Part shown: positions 19,522 to 28,259 of the stretch, piece by piece
Layout: each line of letters starts with the position of its first letter
How positions within the stretch are numbered: position 1 is the first letter of the stretch
Origin: Mycetohabitans endofungorum
GTDB lineage: Bacteria > Pseudomonadota > Gammaproteobacteria > Burkholderiales > Burkholderiaceae
Reading direction: 5' to 3'
Length of the DNA stretch: 64,000 nucleotides
Assembly: GCF_037477895.1 (NCBI RefSeq)
Contig: NZ_CP132744.1
Coordinates: 2,542,001 to 2,606,000, forward strand
Program-made: the position numbers and the translations under genes
Notes under the pieces: model-generated
The model's database searches: none
What the model saw: the letters and a program-made list of their open reading frames with translations, nothing else
Told to the model about the DNA's origin: nothing

Positions 19522-20265
19522 CTAGCCGAAGAAGTTCGCGCCGATCAAGTCGATGCGGTCTGTACAGATCGTATCGACGCCCCACTCGACAAGTTCGCGG
19601 GCGCGTTCCGGCATATTGACGGTGTAGGCAAGGACGCGCAAGCCGGCTTCGTTGATCTGCGCAACACGTGCGGCAGTTAACTGGCGGTGGTCCACGTGCA
19701 ATGAGACACAGCCGAGCGCACGGGCATGCTCGCGCCAGTTCGCCGGCATGGCGCCGACCAACCAGCCGCGAGGTAGTTGCGCCGCCACGTTGCGCGCGCC
19801 GTACAGCGCCTCAAGGGAAAACGACGAGAGCAGCGCCGGCGGCATGGCGCCCGCCCACCATCGCGCCACTTCGCCTGCCACGAGGCGCCCAGTCAAGGTT
19901 TCGCGCCCCGGACACGGTTTAATTTCGACGTTGACGGCCAAGTCCAGCGCGCTACAGCACTCGCTCGCCTGCTGCAGCGTCGGCATCCATTCACCACGGA
20001 AACGCCCGTCGAACCAGCTGCCGGCATCCAACCGGGCAATCGCCGTGTACTGTTTGCGCTGCGCAGCACCCCGGCCGTCGCTGGTCCGGTTCACTGTATC
20101 GTCATGCAGCAGGAAAACCACTTCGTCGGCGGACAACTTAGCATCGAACTCAACCATCTTGAGCCCCAGCTCCGCGCCGACGCGGATCGCCGCTAGGGTG
20201 TTTTCCGGCGCCAGCGTACCACCACCCCGGTGCGCGACCACGCGCGGATAAGGCCAATCGGCCAC
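19522..20265 (-). CDS. ugpQ: Cytoplasmic glycerophosphodiester phosphodiesterase
   Basis: This enzyme hydrolyses glycerophosphodiesters to glycerol-3-phosphate and an alcohol. The 247-residue protein begins ADWPYPRVVAHRGGG and has the GDPD-family motif PENTLAAI, the metal-binding pair EFDAKLSADEVVFLLHDDTVNRT split over two strands, and a C-terminal VNMPERARELVEWGVDTICTDRID. No signal peptide is present, so it is cytoplasmic like UgpQ. The start is GTG, chosen because GAGGAA lies six bases upstream; longer in-frame starts lack this. No ugp transport genes are adjacent. Confidence 0.9.
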   Translation of the reverse strand: MADWPYPRVVAHRGGGTLAPENTLAAIRVGAELGLKMVEFDAKLSADEVVFLLHDDTVNRTSDGRGAAQRKQYTAIARLDAGSWFDGRFRGEWMPTLQQASECCSALDLAVNVEIKPCPGRETLTGRLVAGEVARWWAGAMPPALLSSFSLEALYGARNVAAQLPRGWLVGAMPANWREHARALGCVSLHVDHRQLTAARVAQINEAGLRVLAYTVNMPERARELVEWGVDTICTDRIDLIGANFFG

Positions 20266-20335
20266 CTTGCATTCCTCACTTGAACAAAGGTGAAAGCAGC
20301 GCAAGTCGACGCGCAGGGAAGGCAAGCGTGGGAGT

Positions 20336-21514
20336 TTAGCCGTCGTCGATGACGAACAAACGGCGATATTCTTTCAGCGCATACCGATCCGTCATCCCGG
20401 CGATGTAATGCGCTATGAGTCTAGCCTGCGTCGCCGCATCATCGCGCTGGTAATCAGGCGGCAGCAAGCGCGGATCGTCTCGGAACGCATCGAACAACCC
20501 CACGACCACACGACGCGCCTTATTCGCCATGCGCATCACACGATAATGGCGATACAGGTTGTGAAGCAGGAACTGTTTGAGTTCGCGCGCTTGCGCCGCG
20601 ATCGCGTCACTGTGCGCGACCAGCGGCGCCGATGCGCGAACCGCATCGACCGAGTCTGGCTTCGCCATCGCCAGGCGTTCAGCCGTCGCGCCGATCAAAT
20701 CGACGATCAACGTATTGATGATCCGCCGTATTGTTTCGTGGATTAGCCGCCGCCCATCCAACGTCGGATGGGCCTGCCTCGCCAATGCATGATGCTCACG
20801 CCACAGTTCGACCGTATCGAGCTGCTCCAGGGCCAGCAGTCCCGAGCGCAACCCATCATCGATATCATGATTGTTGTACGCGATTTCGTCGGCAAGGTTG
20901 GCGATCTGCGCCTCGATGGAAGGTTGGCGCCCGCGCAGAAAGCGCTCGCCTAGCTCGCCCAAGCGCCGCGCGTTTTCACGCGAGCAGTGCTTCAAAATAC
21001 CCTCGCGGGTCTCAAAGCACAGATTCAGGCCGTTGAATCCGCCATAGTGCTCCTCCAACTCATCAACGACTGCCAGACTTTGCAGATTATGCTCGAATCC
21101 ACCGAACTCGCGCATGCATTCGTTCAGCGCATCCTGTCCGGCATGGCCGAACGGCGTATGCCCGAGATCGTGCGCCAACGAGATCGCTTCAACCAAGTCC
21201 TCGTTGACGCGCAGGTTACGCGCCACCGAACGCGCGATCTGCGCGACTTCCAGACTGTGGGTGAGTCGCGTGCGGAACAGGTCGCCCTCGTGATTCACGA
21301 ACACCTGCGTCTTATACTCGAGGCGCCGGAACGCCGTCGAATGGATGATACGGTCCCGATCGCGTTGGAACTCGGTCCGGGAATCCGGCGCGGGTTCCGG
21401 ATGGCGGCGCCCGCGGGACAGCCGTGAAGACACCGCATACGGCGCCAGATGATCCTCGAGATCGCACAATGTCGGCACCCTATGCCGAAATTGACCTTCG
21501 TACGCACGCTTCAC
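20336..21514 (-). CDS. dgt: Deoxyguanosinetriphosphate triphosphohydrolase-like HD protein
   Basis: Dgt-type HD enzymes split dNTPs into deoxynucleoside and triphosphate. The 392-residue protein has the family start [30 protein letters not shown], the HD metal ligands in [15 protein letters not shown] and [13 protein letters not shown], and the later [16 protein letters not shown]. Length matches the shorter Dgt-like subfamily. It follows aroB by 68 bases on the same strand, an arrangement common in Burkholderia. Confidence 0.93.
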   Translation of the reverse strand: MKRAYEGQFRHRVPTLCDLEDHLAPYAVSSRLSRGRRHPEPAPDSRTEFQRDRDRIIHSTAFRRLEYKTQVFVNHEGDLFRTRLTHSLEVAQIARSVARNLRVNEDLVEAISLAHDLGHTPFGHAGQDALNECMREFGGFEHNLQSLAVVDELEEHYGGFNGLNLCFETREGILKHCSRENARRLGELGERFLRGRQPSIEAQIANLADEIAYNNHDIDDGLRSGLLALEQLDTVELWREHHALARQAHPTLDGRRLIHETIRRIINTLIVDLIGATAERLAMAKPDSVDAVRASAPLVAHSDAIAAQARELKQFLLHNLYRHYRVMRMANKARRVVVGLFDAFRDDPRLLPPDYQRDDAATQARLIAHYIAGMTDRYALKEYRRLFVIDDG

Positions 21515-21582
21515 TTACCGACACTCCTTGAACAACGACTGCTGCCGCCCTGCTTCAGCCGCTCGGACGCTGGGGCATGCAC

Positions 21583-22659
21583 TCAGACGCTTGCCGCCAG
21601 TGTCGCGCGTACATCAGCATCGGGCGCACTGGTGATCAACGTGTCACCGATTCGCTTCAATAGGATGAACTTTATCGTACCGCTGTCCGCCTTCTTGTCG
21701 ACCTGCATCAGTTCGACATACCGATCCGTGCCAAGTGCCGGCGCGCGCGTGGGCAAGTGCGCTGCGCCGATCAATCGGCCCAGTCGATCGCGCGTGGTCT
21801 CGTCCAGCAGGCCAAGCCGTACCGACAGGTCCGCGGCCATCACCATCCCACAACCGACCGCCTCGCCATGCAGCCATTGGCCATACCCGAGGCCGGCCTC
21901 GATCGCATGGCCGAACGTATGGCCAAAATTCAGTATCGCGCGCAAGCCTGCCTCGCGCTCGTCGGCGGCGACCACCTTTGCCTTTAACTCGCAGGAGCGC
22001 TTGACCGCCCGTGCCAGCGCCGATGCGTCACAATGATTCAACGCGTCGATATTCGCTTCGATCCAGTCAAAGAATGCCGGATCCGCGATAGCCGCTGTCT
22101 TAATGACCTCAGCGAGGCCGGCGGCACGCTCGCGCTGCGGCAGCGTGCCCAGCGTGCCGATGTCGGCGATCACCGCTTGCGGCTGGTAGAACGCGCCGAT
22201 CATATTCTTGCCGAGCGGATGATTGATGCCGGTCTTGCCTCCGACCGACGAATCGACCTGGGCCAGCAGCGTGGTCGGCACTTGAATGAACGGCACACCC
22301 CGCATGTAGCATGCGGCGGCAAAGCCGGTCATGTCGCCGATGACACCGCCACCTAGCGCGACCAACGTCACCTTACGGTCCGCATGCTGACCTAGCAACG
22401 CATCGAATATCTGGTTCAGCGTTTGCCAGTTCTTGTGCGCTTCGCCATCGGGCAGCACGATCGTCTGCACACGCTTGCCGGCACGCTCAAGCGCTGCCCG
22501 TACCCGCGTGCCGTACAGCGGCTCGACCGTGGCATTGGTCACCATGGCCACCGAAGTCCCGCGAATATGCGGCGCGAACAACGCTTCCCGGTCGATCAAG
22601 TCTGCACCGATATGGATCGGGTAGGTGCGCTCGCCCAGTTCGACTTCGATATGGATCAT
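21583..22659 (-). CDS. aroB: 3-dehydroquinate synthase
   Basis: AroB converts DAHP to 3-dehydroquinate, the second step of the shikimate pathway, using NAD and a divalent metal. The 358-residue protein shows NAD-site residues in LPDGEAHKN and [17 protein letters not shown], and metal ligands in the conserved AEVIK and [10 protein letters not shown] segments. The ATG giving [18 protein letters not shown] matches other Burkholderia AroB starts; the frame is open 14 codons further into the end of aroK. It lies ten bases after the aroK stop. Confidence 0.96.
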   Translation of the reverse strand: MIHIEVELGERTYPIHIGADLIDREALFAPHIRGTSVAMVTNATVEPLYGTRVRAALERAGKRVQTIVLPDGEAHKNWQTLNQIFDALLGQHADRKVTLVALGGGVIGDMTGFAAACYMRGVPFIQVPTTLLAQVDSSVGGKTGINHPLGKNMIGAFYQPQAVIADIGTLGTLPQRERAAGLAEVIKTAAIADPAFFDWIEANIDALNHCDASALARAVKRSCELKAKVVAADEREAGLRAILNFGHTFGHAIEAGLGYGQWLHGEAVGCGMVMAADLSVRLGLLDETTRDRLGRLIGAAHLPTRAPALGTDRYVELMQVDKKADSGTIKFILLKRIGDTLITSAPDADVRATLAASV

Positions 22660-22669
22660 ACGGGGCGAC

Positions 22670-23278
22670 TCAACAAGCATTGTCATGGGGCGGCAGAGCA
22701 TCCTGCGGTGCGTCGCAGTCGGGCTGCGGGCGGATGCCGATCAGTTCCAGTTGCATGAGTACCATATTGACAAGACCATTGACGGTGGGCCGTCCGGTTT
22801 CAATCACGAAATGCGCGCATTCACGATACAGCGGATCTCGCAGCGCGAACAGCGACTCCAGCTTGCCGCGCGGATCATCAGTCTGCAACAGCGGACGATT
22901 CTTGTCGCGACGGGTGCGCAGCCACAGGTCATGTGGCGTGGCACGCAAATAAATAACAATACCGCGTGCATGCAGCCACTCACGGTTTTGGGGCCGCATC
23001 ACTGCGCCGCCGCCCGTCGCCAGGACTAGGCTTGGACGGCGCGTCAGCTCGTCGATGATCGCCGATTCCCGTTGGCGGAAGCCATCCTCCCCCTCGTGCT
23101 CGAATATCACAGGAATGCGCGCGCCCGTACGGGCTTCGATTTCGTGGTCGGAGTCGACGAAAGGGCGTCCAAGGCGACGGGCAACAGCACGGCCGACCGT
23201 CGTCTTTCCCGCCCCCATCAATCCGATGAAAAAAACGCTGGCGTTTGCCGTCGCGTCGAGCAACTGTGTCATTGACAT
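22670..23278 (-). CDS. aroK: Shikimate kinase
   Basis: AroK phosphorylates shikimate at O3 with ATP. The 202-residue protein has Walker [10 protein letters not shown] (19-27), the shikimate-binding DSDHEIE and FRQRES segments, the GGGAV loop and the lid [11 protein letters not shown]-terminal tail of about 20 residues ([19 protein letters not shown]) exceeds the usual length. It heads aroKB-dgt; ATG at 23272 is an alternative start. Confidence 0.96.
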   Translation of the reverse strand: MSMTQLLDATANASVFFIGLMGAGKTTVGRAVARRLGRPFVDSDHEIEARTGARIPVIFEHEGEDGFRQRESAIIDELTRRPSLVLATGGGAVMRPQNREWLHARGIVIYLRATPHDLWLRTRRDKNRPLLQTDDPRGKLESLFALRDPLYRECAHFVIETGRPTVNGLVNMVLMQLELIGIRPQPDCDAPQDALPPHDNAC

Positions 23279-23403
23279 GAATCTACTGGTCCGTCGCGCA
23301 GCTTAATTGCAAACGTTGTTGTTTGTCGAGGCCGCAGCGCAGTACCACCGTACTTATGGAGCCGGAACACGCATCGCGAGGGGCCGCGCGAACAGTTTGC
23401 GCA

Positions 23404-25296
23404 TCACCCTTCATGCTGCCCCTCGGTTTCTTGTGCGACCTGCTCGGCGGACTGTGACGGACCCGCCTCGGCAGGTCGTAGTGCGTTCGCCCCGGTCGGC
23501 TGTAACAGGCCCGCTTCAGCAGGCTGCGGCGGATCTAAATCGCCACCCTGAGAAGAATCCGCTTCGCCACCCTGCAGCGGATCCGCTTCGGCGGCGCCGG
23601 GCCGTGGTGTGGCGCTAAAATCCTTGCGTCGCGCCCCGGACGCGGTTGCCTGCAGCCCAGTGACGACGGTGGGAGTAATCAATATGATCAATTCACTATG
23701 ACGGTCACTCCGGGTGCGATGCCGAAACAAAGCGCCGATCAGCGGGATATCACCCAGGATGGGCACGCGGGCCTCGTCTTGCCGATCGTCCTGGGAATAG
23801 ATACCGCCAATCGCAACCGTGCCGCCATTTTCAACCTCCACGCGCGTCTGCACCCGCTTCGTATGGATCGCCGGCCCATGTGACATCTCAGAGCCGACAC
23901 TGTCTTTGGCAATGTCGAGGTCCAGTATCACATGTCCGCGAGGCGTGATGCGCGGCTCAACTTCGAGCTTGAGCGTCGCGCGCCGAAACTGTACCGCGCT
24001 GCCCCGCTGCGTACGGGTCTGGTACGGTACTTCGGCCCCCTGCTCGACCACCGCTTTGAAACGATCCGCGGTGATCACGCGCGGGCTCGATACCACGCGG
24101 CCGCGCCCTTGCATCTCCAGTGCACTCAGTTCGATGTCGAGCAGTCTCGATACCGATGCGCTCAACAGCCCAATGCCCGCGCTGGCCGGCACAAACCCGG
24201 AAAGCGGAGCGGCCAACAGATCGACCATCGGCCCCCGCAGCCCCGCTCCGATGCTACCCTGAGACGCCACTTCGCCAACGGATGTTGGGCTATCGCCACC
24301 GTCGCGCTTGAGTATCGCGACTCGTGCACCCAGCGCGCGGGAAAATCCCTCATCCGCCTCAACGATCCGCGCCTCGATCAACACCTGCCGGGTCGGCCGA
24401 TCGATCGCGTGGATCAGCGACGCGATGTCGGCCAGCCGGCCGGGAACATCGGTGACAAACAATTGATTGGTGCGCGGGTCGGCATTCGCCGCGCCGCGGC
24501 TGGACAACAGCCGCTGGCTGCCCGATGCGCAAATCATCGCCCGCACGTCTTCGGCCCGCTGATAATGAAGTTCGAACAGGCGGCTAGCCAGCGGCTCCAG
24601 CTGCAATCGTTTCGCGTGCACCTCCAGCAACGCGCGTTCTCGCGCCGCGATTTCGGCCGCCGGCGCGATCCATATCACATTGTCGCGTCGCTCCATTTCG
24701 AGTCCGTGCGCTTGCAGCAACGCAGCCAGTGCATGGGACCATCGCACGTCGACCAGATGCAGCGACACTTTTTTGCGAACCTTGTCACTGACGATGATGT
24801 TGGATCCCGTGAATTCGGCGAAGGCGCCGAGTACCGTGCTCAGTTCCGCGTCACGAAAAGTCAAGGATATCGGCCTGGCCGCGTCCGCACCATCGCGCAC
24901 GTTTGTGCCGGAGCGCGAGCCGCTACGCGCGGCCGGTGGGGAGGCGGAAGATTCGGCGCCATCCCGCGTGTCGGCCTTCGGCGCCGGCAACGGCGTCTGC
25001 GCAGGTATGGGCTCGGACGCGGGTGCAGACGTAGGTGTGGACGCGGGTGTGGGCGTGGACGCAAGCCTCGGTACGGGCCCACGGCGAGCTGCCGGCGCCG
25101 CCGCCATCGCCGAGCTTGGCAGTGACAGCATGCGCACATCGTGCTCGGCCATAGCATGCGACACGGGCCGCACTGTGGCCAGCGACGCGCGGGCATCAGC
25201 CAGCGCCCCGGCAAGCCCGGAAAGCGCAACGCCCAGCGTGGCGACGAAACACTGCGCGGCCACACGACGCGTGTTGCCAAATCGAGCGCTGCTCAC
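23404..25296 (-). CDS. pilQ: PilQ, type IV pilus secretin
   Basis: PilQ forms the outer-membrane secretin pore for type IV pili. The 630-residue product has a signal peptide (about 1-35), a Pro/Ala/Ser-rich linker, an STN/N0 domain (about 141-205, SLTFRDAELSTVLGAF), a short secretin N1 domain (RTNQLFVTDVP) and the secretin core with VENGGTVAIGGI and VPILGDIPLIGALF. There is no room for the AMIN domains common in PilQ. About 88 residues after the core form a repetitive Gln/Gly/Glu/Pro tail. The GTG start overlaps the upstream stop as GTGA, which decides it over longer in-frame starts. Confidence 0.92.
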   Translation of the reverse strand: MSSARFGNTRRVAAQCFVATLGVALSGLAGALADARASLATVRPVSHAMAEHDVRMLSLPSSAMAAAPAARRGPVPRLASTPTPASTPTSAPASEPIPAQTPLPAPKADTRDGAESSASPPAARSGSRSGTNVRDGADAARPISLTFRDAELSTVLGAFAEFTGSNIIVSDKVRKKVSLHLVDVRWSHALAALLQAHGLEMERRDNVIWIAPAAEIAARERALLEVHAKRLQLEPLASRLFELHYQRAEDVRAMICASGSQRLLSSRGAANADPRTNQLFVTDVPGRLADIASLIHAIDRPTRQVLIEARIVEADEGFSRALGARVAILKRDGGDSPTSVGEVASQGSIGAGLRGPMVDLLAAPLSGFVPASAGIGLLSASVSRLLDIELSALEMQGRGRVVSSPRVITADRFKAVVEQGAEVPYQTRTQRGSAVQFRRATLKLEVEPRITPRGHVILDLDIAKDSVGSEMSHGPAIHTKRVQTRVEVENGGTVAIGGIYSQDDRQDEARVPILGDIPLIGALFRHRTRSDRHSELIILITPTVVTGLQATASGARRKDFSATPRPGAAEADPLQGGEADSSQGGDLDPPQPAEAGLLQPTGANALRPAEAGPSQSAEQVAQETEGQHEG

Positions 25297-26339
25297 CCGT
25301 AGCCCTCCGCTGGTGGCGCCGATGGTCCATGATCGCTGCGCCCGGCCTCCCAGGCTGCGTCGTCGGCAATTGCCCCCGCCGCCGAGTCGGCACCATCGCC
25401 TGGGGTGGCCGGCAGGCGGGGTTTGATCGCGTCGGCCACAGCAATCCGGCGCGACCCGCTCCATATCGTGCCGATCCACACCGGTGATGTAACCGATGCC
25501 ATGCGAGTCTGGCGTGCGCGGGACCCACTAAAAGGATCCGGTGGCAACGGCGAAGGTGGGTTGCCGGCACGCCTGCGGTCGGCATCGACGCCTCGCTCGG
25601 CGGCGGCATCCCGGCTGGCATCATGCACGCGAACAGCATCCGCTGCCAGGCTGCGCGTCGGCAACGGCACGCGGGGCTCGCGTACCCACTCGCGGCCGCA
25701 GCCAGCTGCAGCGAGAGCGGGTCCACCGCGCATTCCGTATATCGTCAATAGGGCGCGCAACGAGAGTTGCCCACCGTCCGCTTTCAGTTGAACCTCGTCG
25801 GGTATCGCGATCACCGGCAGCGCGCTCAGCGAGCCGAGAAAGGACCACGCGCCGATAAAATCGCCGGATGCGGCCAGCCTAGCCGTCTGCCGGTCGACTG
25901 CTTGCGCCTCCTCGCCTCGGCGTTCTCCCACCGCGACTTCGGCGACAGGCTCGACGCTGTCGAGTAATAGGCCCGCACGTGCTGCCAACGTGTCGATCTG
26001 TTGCATGTGCTGTGCGACGTCCGGATCGATCCGCACAGTACGCACCTTTTCCAACTGGCGCCTGAGTGCGGGCAACGCGCTGACTTGCCGATAGGCTTGC
26101 GCAGTCTTTGCACGCAACCCAGCCACCGCCACGGCCTCGGCGCGCATGCGCTCGTCGTGCGAGGATTGCGACACGTACAGCGTGCCGCCGAACGACAATG
26201 CGGCCAACACCCCCATCGTGATACGGAACTGCATGGCCGACCACTGCTCTAGCGGCCTCGCCAATGCCCGACACGACGCAAGCAGCGCCGCCTGGCCGCG
26301 TAAGCCGTATAGGGAAGCATCGATTGTGTGCGCCATCAT
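25293..26339 (-). CDS. pilO: PilO-like protein with vestigial PilP segment
   Basis: PilO and PilN form the inner-membrane alignment complex of type IV pili and PilP links it to PilQ. The first 210 residues here look like PilO: one membrane helix (38-57), a coiled-coil stretch and a ferredoxin-like domain (FIGAWSFLGSLSALPV). After a linker comes PPDPF (266-270), then VWIGTIWSGSRRIAVAD (287-303), resembling the start of PilP. The rest of the PilP beta-domain is missing and replaced by low-complexity sequence. The ATG overlaps the pilN stop and the stop overlaps the pilQ GTG, so no separate pilP fits in the operon. Confidence 0.78.
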   Translation of the reverse strand: MMAHTIDASLYGLRGQAALLASCRALARPLEQWSAMQFRITMGVLAALSFGGTLYVSQSSHDERMRAEAVAVAGLRAKTAQAYRQVSALPALRRQLEKVRTVRIDPDVAQHMQQIDTLAARAGLLLDSVEPVAEVAVGERRGEEAQAVDRQTARLAASGDFIGAWSFLGSLSALPVIAIPDEVQLKADGGQLSLRALLTIYGMRGGPALAAAGCGREWVREPRVPLPTRSLAADAVRVHDASRDAAAERGVDADRRRAGNPPSPLPPDPFSGSRARQTRMASVTSPVWIGTIWSGSRRIAVADAIKPRLPATPGDGADSAAGAIADDAAWEAGRSDHGPSAPPAEGYG

Positions 26340-27055
26340 GAAGCCTCTCCAGCGTGGACGGACTGCTCCACACCTCGCGCAACCACACGCTGCTCATGCG
26401 GCGACATCGGCGGCCGCGTACCGGCGTGGGTCAACCGCGCAGTAAAGTTGAACGCGCCAGCAGGCGTGGTGCGACCTGTGTCGTCGGTCTCACGATCAGG
26501 CGGCACGCGCCGAAACGACAGGACGCTGGTCGAAACCACGCCTGGCGCATGCCGCAATTCATTGAGCCATGCGGATAAAGCGGACTGGCCAGTGGCTTGC
26601 CCGCTGACGAATGTCTCGTCGCCGTGCCGACTCAGTTCGGTCAGGCGCACGTCATGGGCTGCGGCTCTCGACAGGCGGTCGAGCAGTGCGAGCAACTGAT
26701 CCCTACGCACCGCGCGTTGTGTCGCGTGCTCGCAAAACGCGCGGTAGGCACCCAGCTCGGCCTGCAGGCTGGCGTACTCGGCCATCGGAATCGCTGCAGC
26801 CGCGAGGTCACTTTCGAGCCGTTGCCGGTTCTGCTCCGCCGCGACGTCATTGCGTCCGGCGGCGGCCGACACAATCGCCGCGACCCCAACGCCGCCCAAC
26901 GCGGCACACGCAGCACCAAACGCTCTGCGTTGACGAACTCTGCGTCGGCGCCGCGCGCGATGGGGCAACAGATTGAAACCGCCAAGGTCCCTAAGCAGCA
27001 ACGCACATGCCGCGCGGCAACGCCCGCCACGAGCCCTCGCTGACACACCACTCAT
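26336..27055 (-). CDS. pilN: PilN-like type IV pilus inner-membrane protein
   Basis: PilN joins cytoplasmic PilM to the periplasmic PilO/PilP. This 239-residue protein contains the PilM-binding signature FNLLPHR (27-33; the usual form is INLLPWR), a basic patch, one membrane helix (about 46-65) and a periplasmic region with coiled-coil character and a PilN-like VRLTELSRHGDETFVSGQA stretch. A 26-residue extension precedes the signature. The ATG overlaps the pilM stop as ATGA, which fixes the start. Confidence 0.85.
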   Translation of the reverse strand: MSGVSARARGGRCRAACALLLRDLGGFNLLPHRARRRRRVRQRRAFGAACAALGGVGVAAIVSAAAGRNDVAAEQNRQRLESDLAAAAIPMAEYASLQAELGAYRAFCEHATQRAVRRDQLLALLDRLSRAAAHDVRLTELSRHGDETFVSGQATGQSALSAWLNELRHAPGVVSTSVLSFRRVPPDRETDDTGRTTPAGAFNFTARLTHAGTRPPMSPHEQRVVARGVEQSVHAGEAS

Positions 27056-28032
27056 TCGAGCACCCCGCGCATCGCGAGCCCGAAGGCGACAGCATACGCA
27101 GGACTGTTGCTGCACGGTTGTGTGGCGATCGACGCGCGGCAAAACGGCGCACACCGGAATAGCTGCGGATCGCATCCGAGCGCACCGCGCAACGCATCGA
27201 AATCGAGTCCCGCGGCCGCGATCGCGGCAACCTCGCCGCCCACCACAGCTCCCGAGAGGTCGTCAGAGGCCAGCGCGTCACGCAGCGCGTCCAATATCGG
27301 GCCCCGGTGCCCAGATAACGCATGCCACTCACGCCGCACCATCGTGCCGCGCAGCAGCCATGTATACACAGTGCCACCGCCGACCCATATCGCGCACCAG
27401 CAACAACCGGCGGGCAACACGAGTGCACCCTGCAGCCGGCACGCACGCAGTGCGGCCGCAGCCTCGCCGTCTACCGTACTGAGCACGATGTTCGCAGCCG
27501 CTGCCGTGGCGATCCGTATATCGAGCCAATCACGCGAAGCGGCGGTGATCGTCACCGCGTCGGGATCGTCGTCCCGATCCGCCATGAGCCAATCGACGAC
27601 GATCGACGATGGATCTACGCCAAACAGGCGTTCGGCCTCGGCCAGCACGGCCGGCTCCAATTCGTCGAACGCGGCGCAAGCGTGCTGCACCGAAGCGAGG
27701 CCGGGCGTGCGACGCGCCAGCTCGGCAAGCGAGGTCACACCCGTGTAGGTCACCGCCGGCGGCAACGCCATCACGTATCGCACACCGGCGAGAGACCGCC
27801 GTATCGGCATACTGTCGCGCAATACGCTCAATGCCCGCGACACGCATTCGGGCCGCAAAATTTCGCCATCCTCCACCACGCCCGCCGGCAGCGGTTGCGC
27901 CGCCAGGTGCTCAACGCGCACGTCGGCGCCGTCAGCCAGCCTGCGGCTGGCCACCGCCATCCGGATTTCCGACGGCGTAATGTCGATTCCTGCCGCGAAC
28001 CGGCGTCCAACGGACAATAAAGCATTCTGCAT
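27052..28032 (-). CDS. pilM: PilM-like actin-fold pilus assembly protein
   Basis: PilM is a cytoplasmic actin-like protein that binds the PilN N-terminus at the base of type IV pili. The 326-residue product starts MQNALLSVGRRFAAGIDITP and has the nucleotide-fold motifs GIDITPSEIRMA and, later, CAIWVGGGTVYTWLL, which is more divergent than in PilM of Pseudomonas. GGGAGG lies five bases upstream of this ATG and decides the start. It is the first gene of pilM-N-O-Q and divergent from mrcA. Confidence 0.85.
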   Translation of the reverse strand: MQNALLSVGRRFAAGIDITPSEIRMAVASRRLADGADVRVEHLAAQPLPAGVVEDGEILRPECVSRALSVLRDSMPIRRSLAGVRYVMALPPAVTYTGVTSLAELARRTPGLASVQHACAAFDELEPAVLAEAERLFGVDPSSIVVDWLMADRDDDPDAVTITAASRDWLDIRIATAAAANIVLSTVDGEAAAALRACRLQGALVLPAGCCWCAIWVGGGTVYTWLLRGTMVRREWHALSGHRGPILDALRDALASDDLSGAVVGGEVAAIAAAGLDFDALRGALGCDPQLFRCAPFCRASIATQPCSNSPAYAVAFGLAMRGVLE

Positions 28033-28227
28033 GTTCCCTCCCTTGCTTCGCCGCGTCGGCCGGAAACCGCTCCGGCTCTGCGCTCGACGAAGCATGCAGA
28101 CATTGTTGCGAGCTGCGCCGCCGCCGCACATTCGGCTGATCGGCCAGCAGCGGTTCACTCACGCCACGTCGCGCCCACAATAGGCATCCTTGCGGACAGG
28201 GGGATCAGTCGTGTCAGCCCGCCCCGC

Positions 28228-28233
28228 TATAAT
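28228..28233 (+). promoter_or_regulatory. Candidate -10 box for mrcA
   Basis: TATAAT lies 26 bases upstream of the mrcA ATG in the 227-base divergent gap with pilM. No good -35 is seen at the right distance, so only the -10 is claimed. Confidence 0.35.
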
Positions 28234-28259
28234 CGCGAGTTCGTGTTTTTGGTATTCCC

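Noticed and set aside
25196..25726. A separate pilP in another frame between pilO and pilQ
   Set aside because: The alternative frame encodes a Cys/Arg/His-rich product without any PilP motif, and the four-base overlaps support the single pilO(P) frame.
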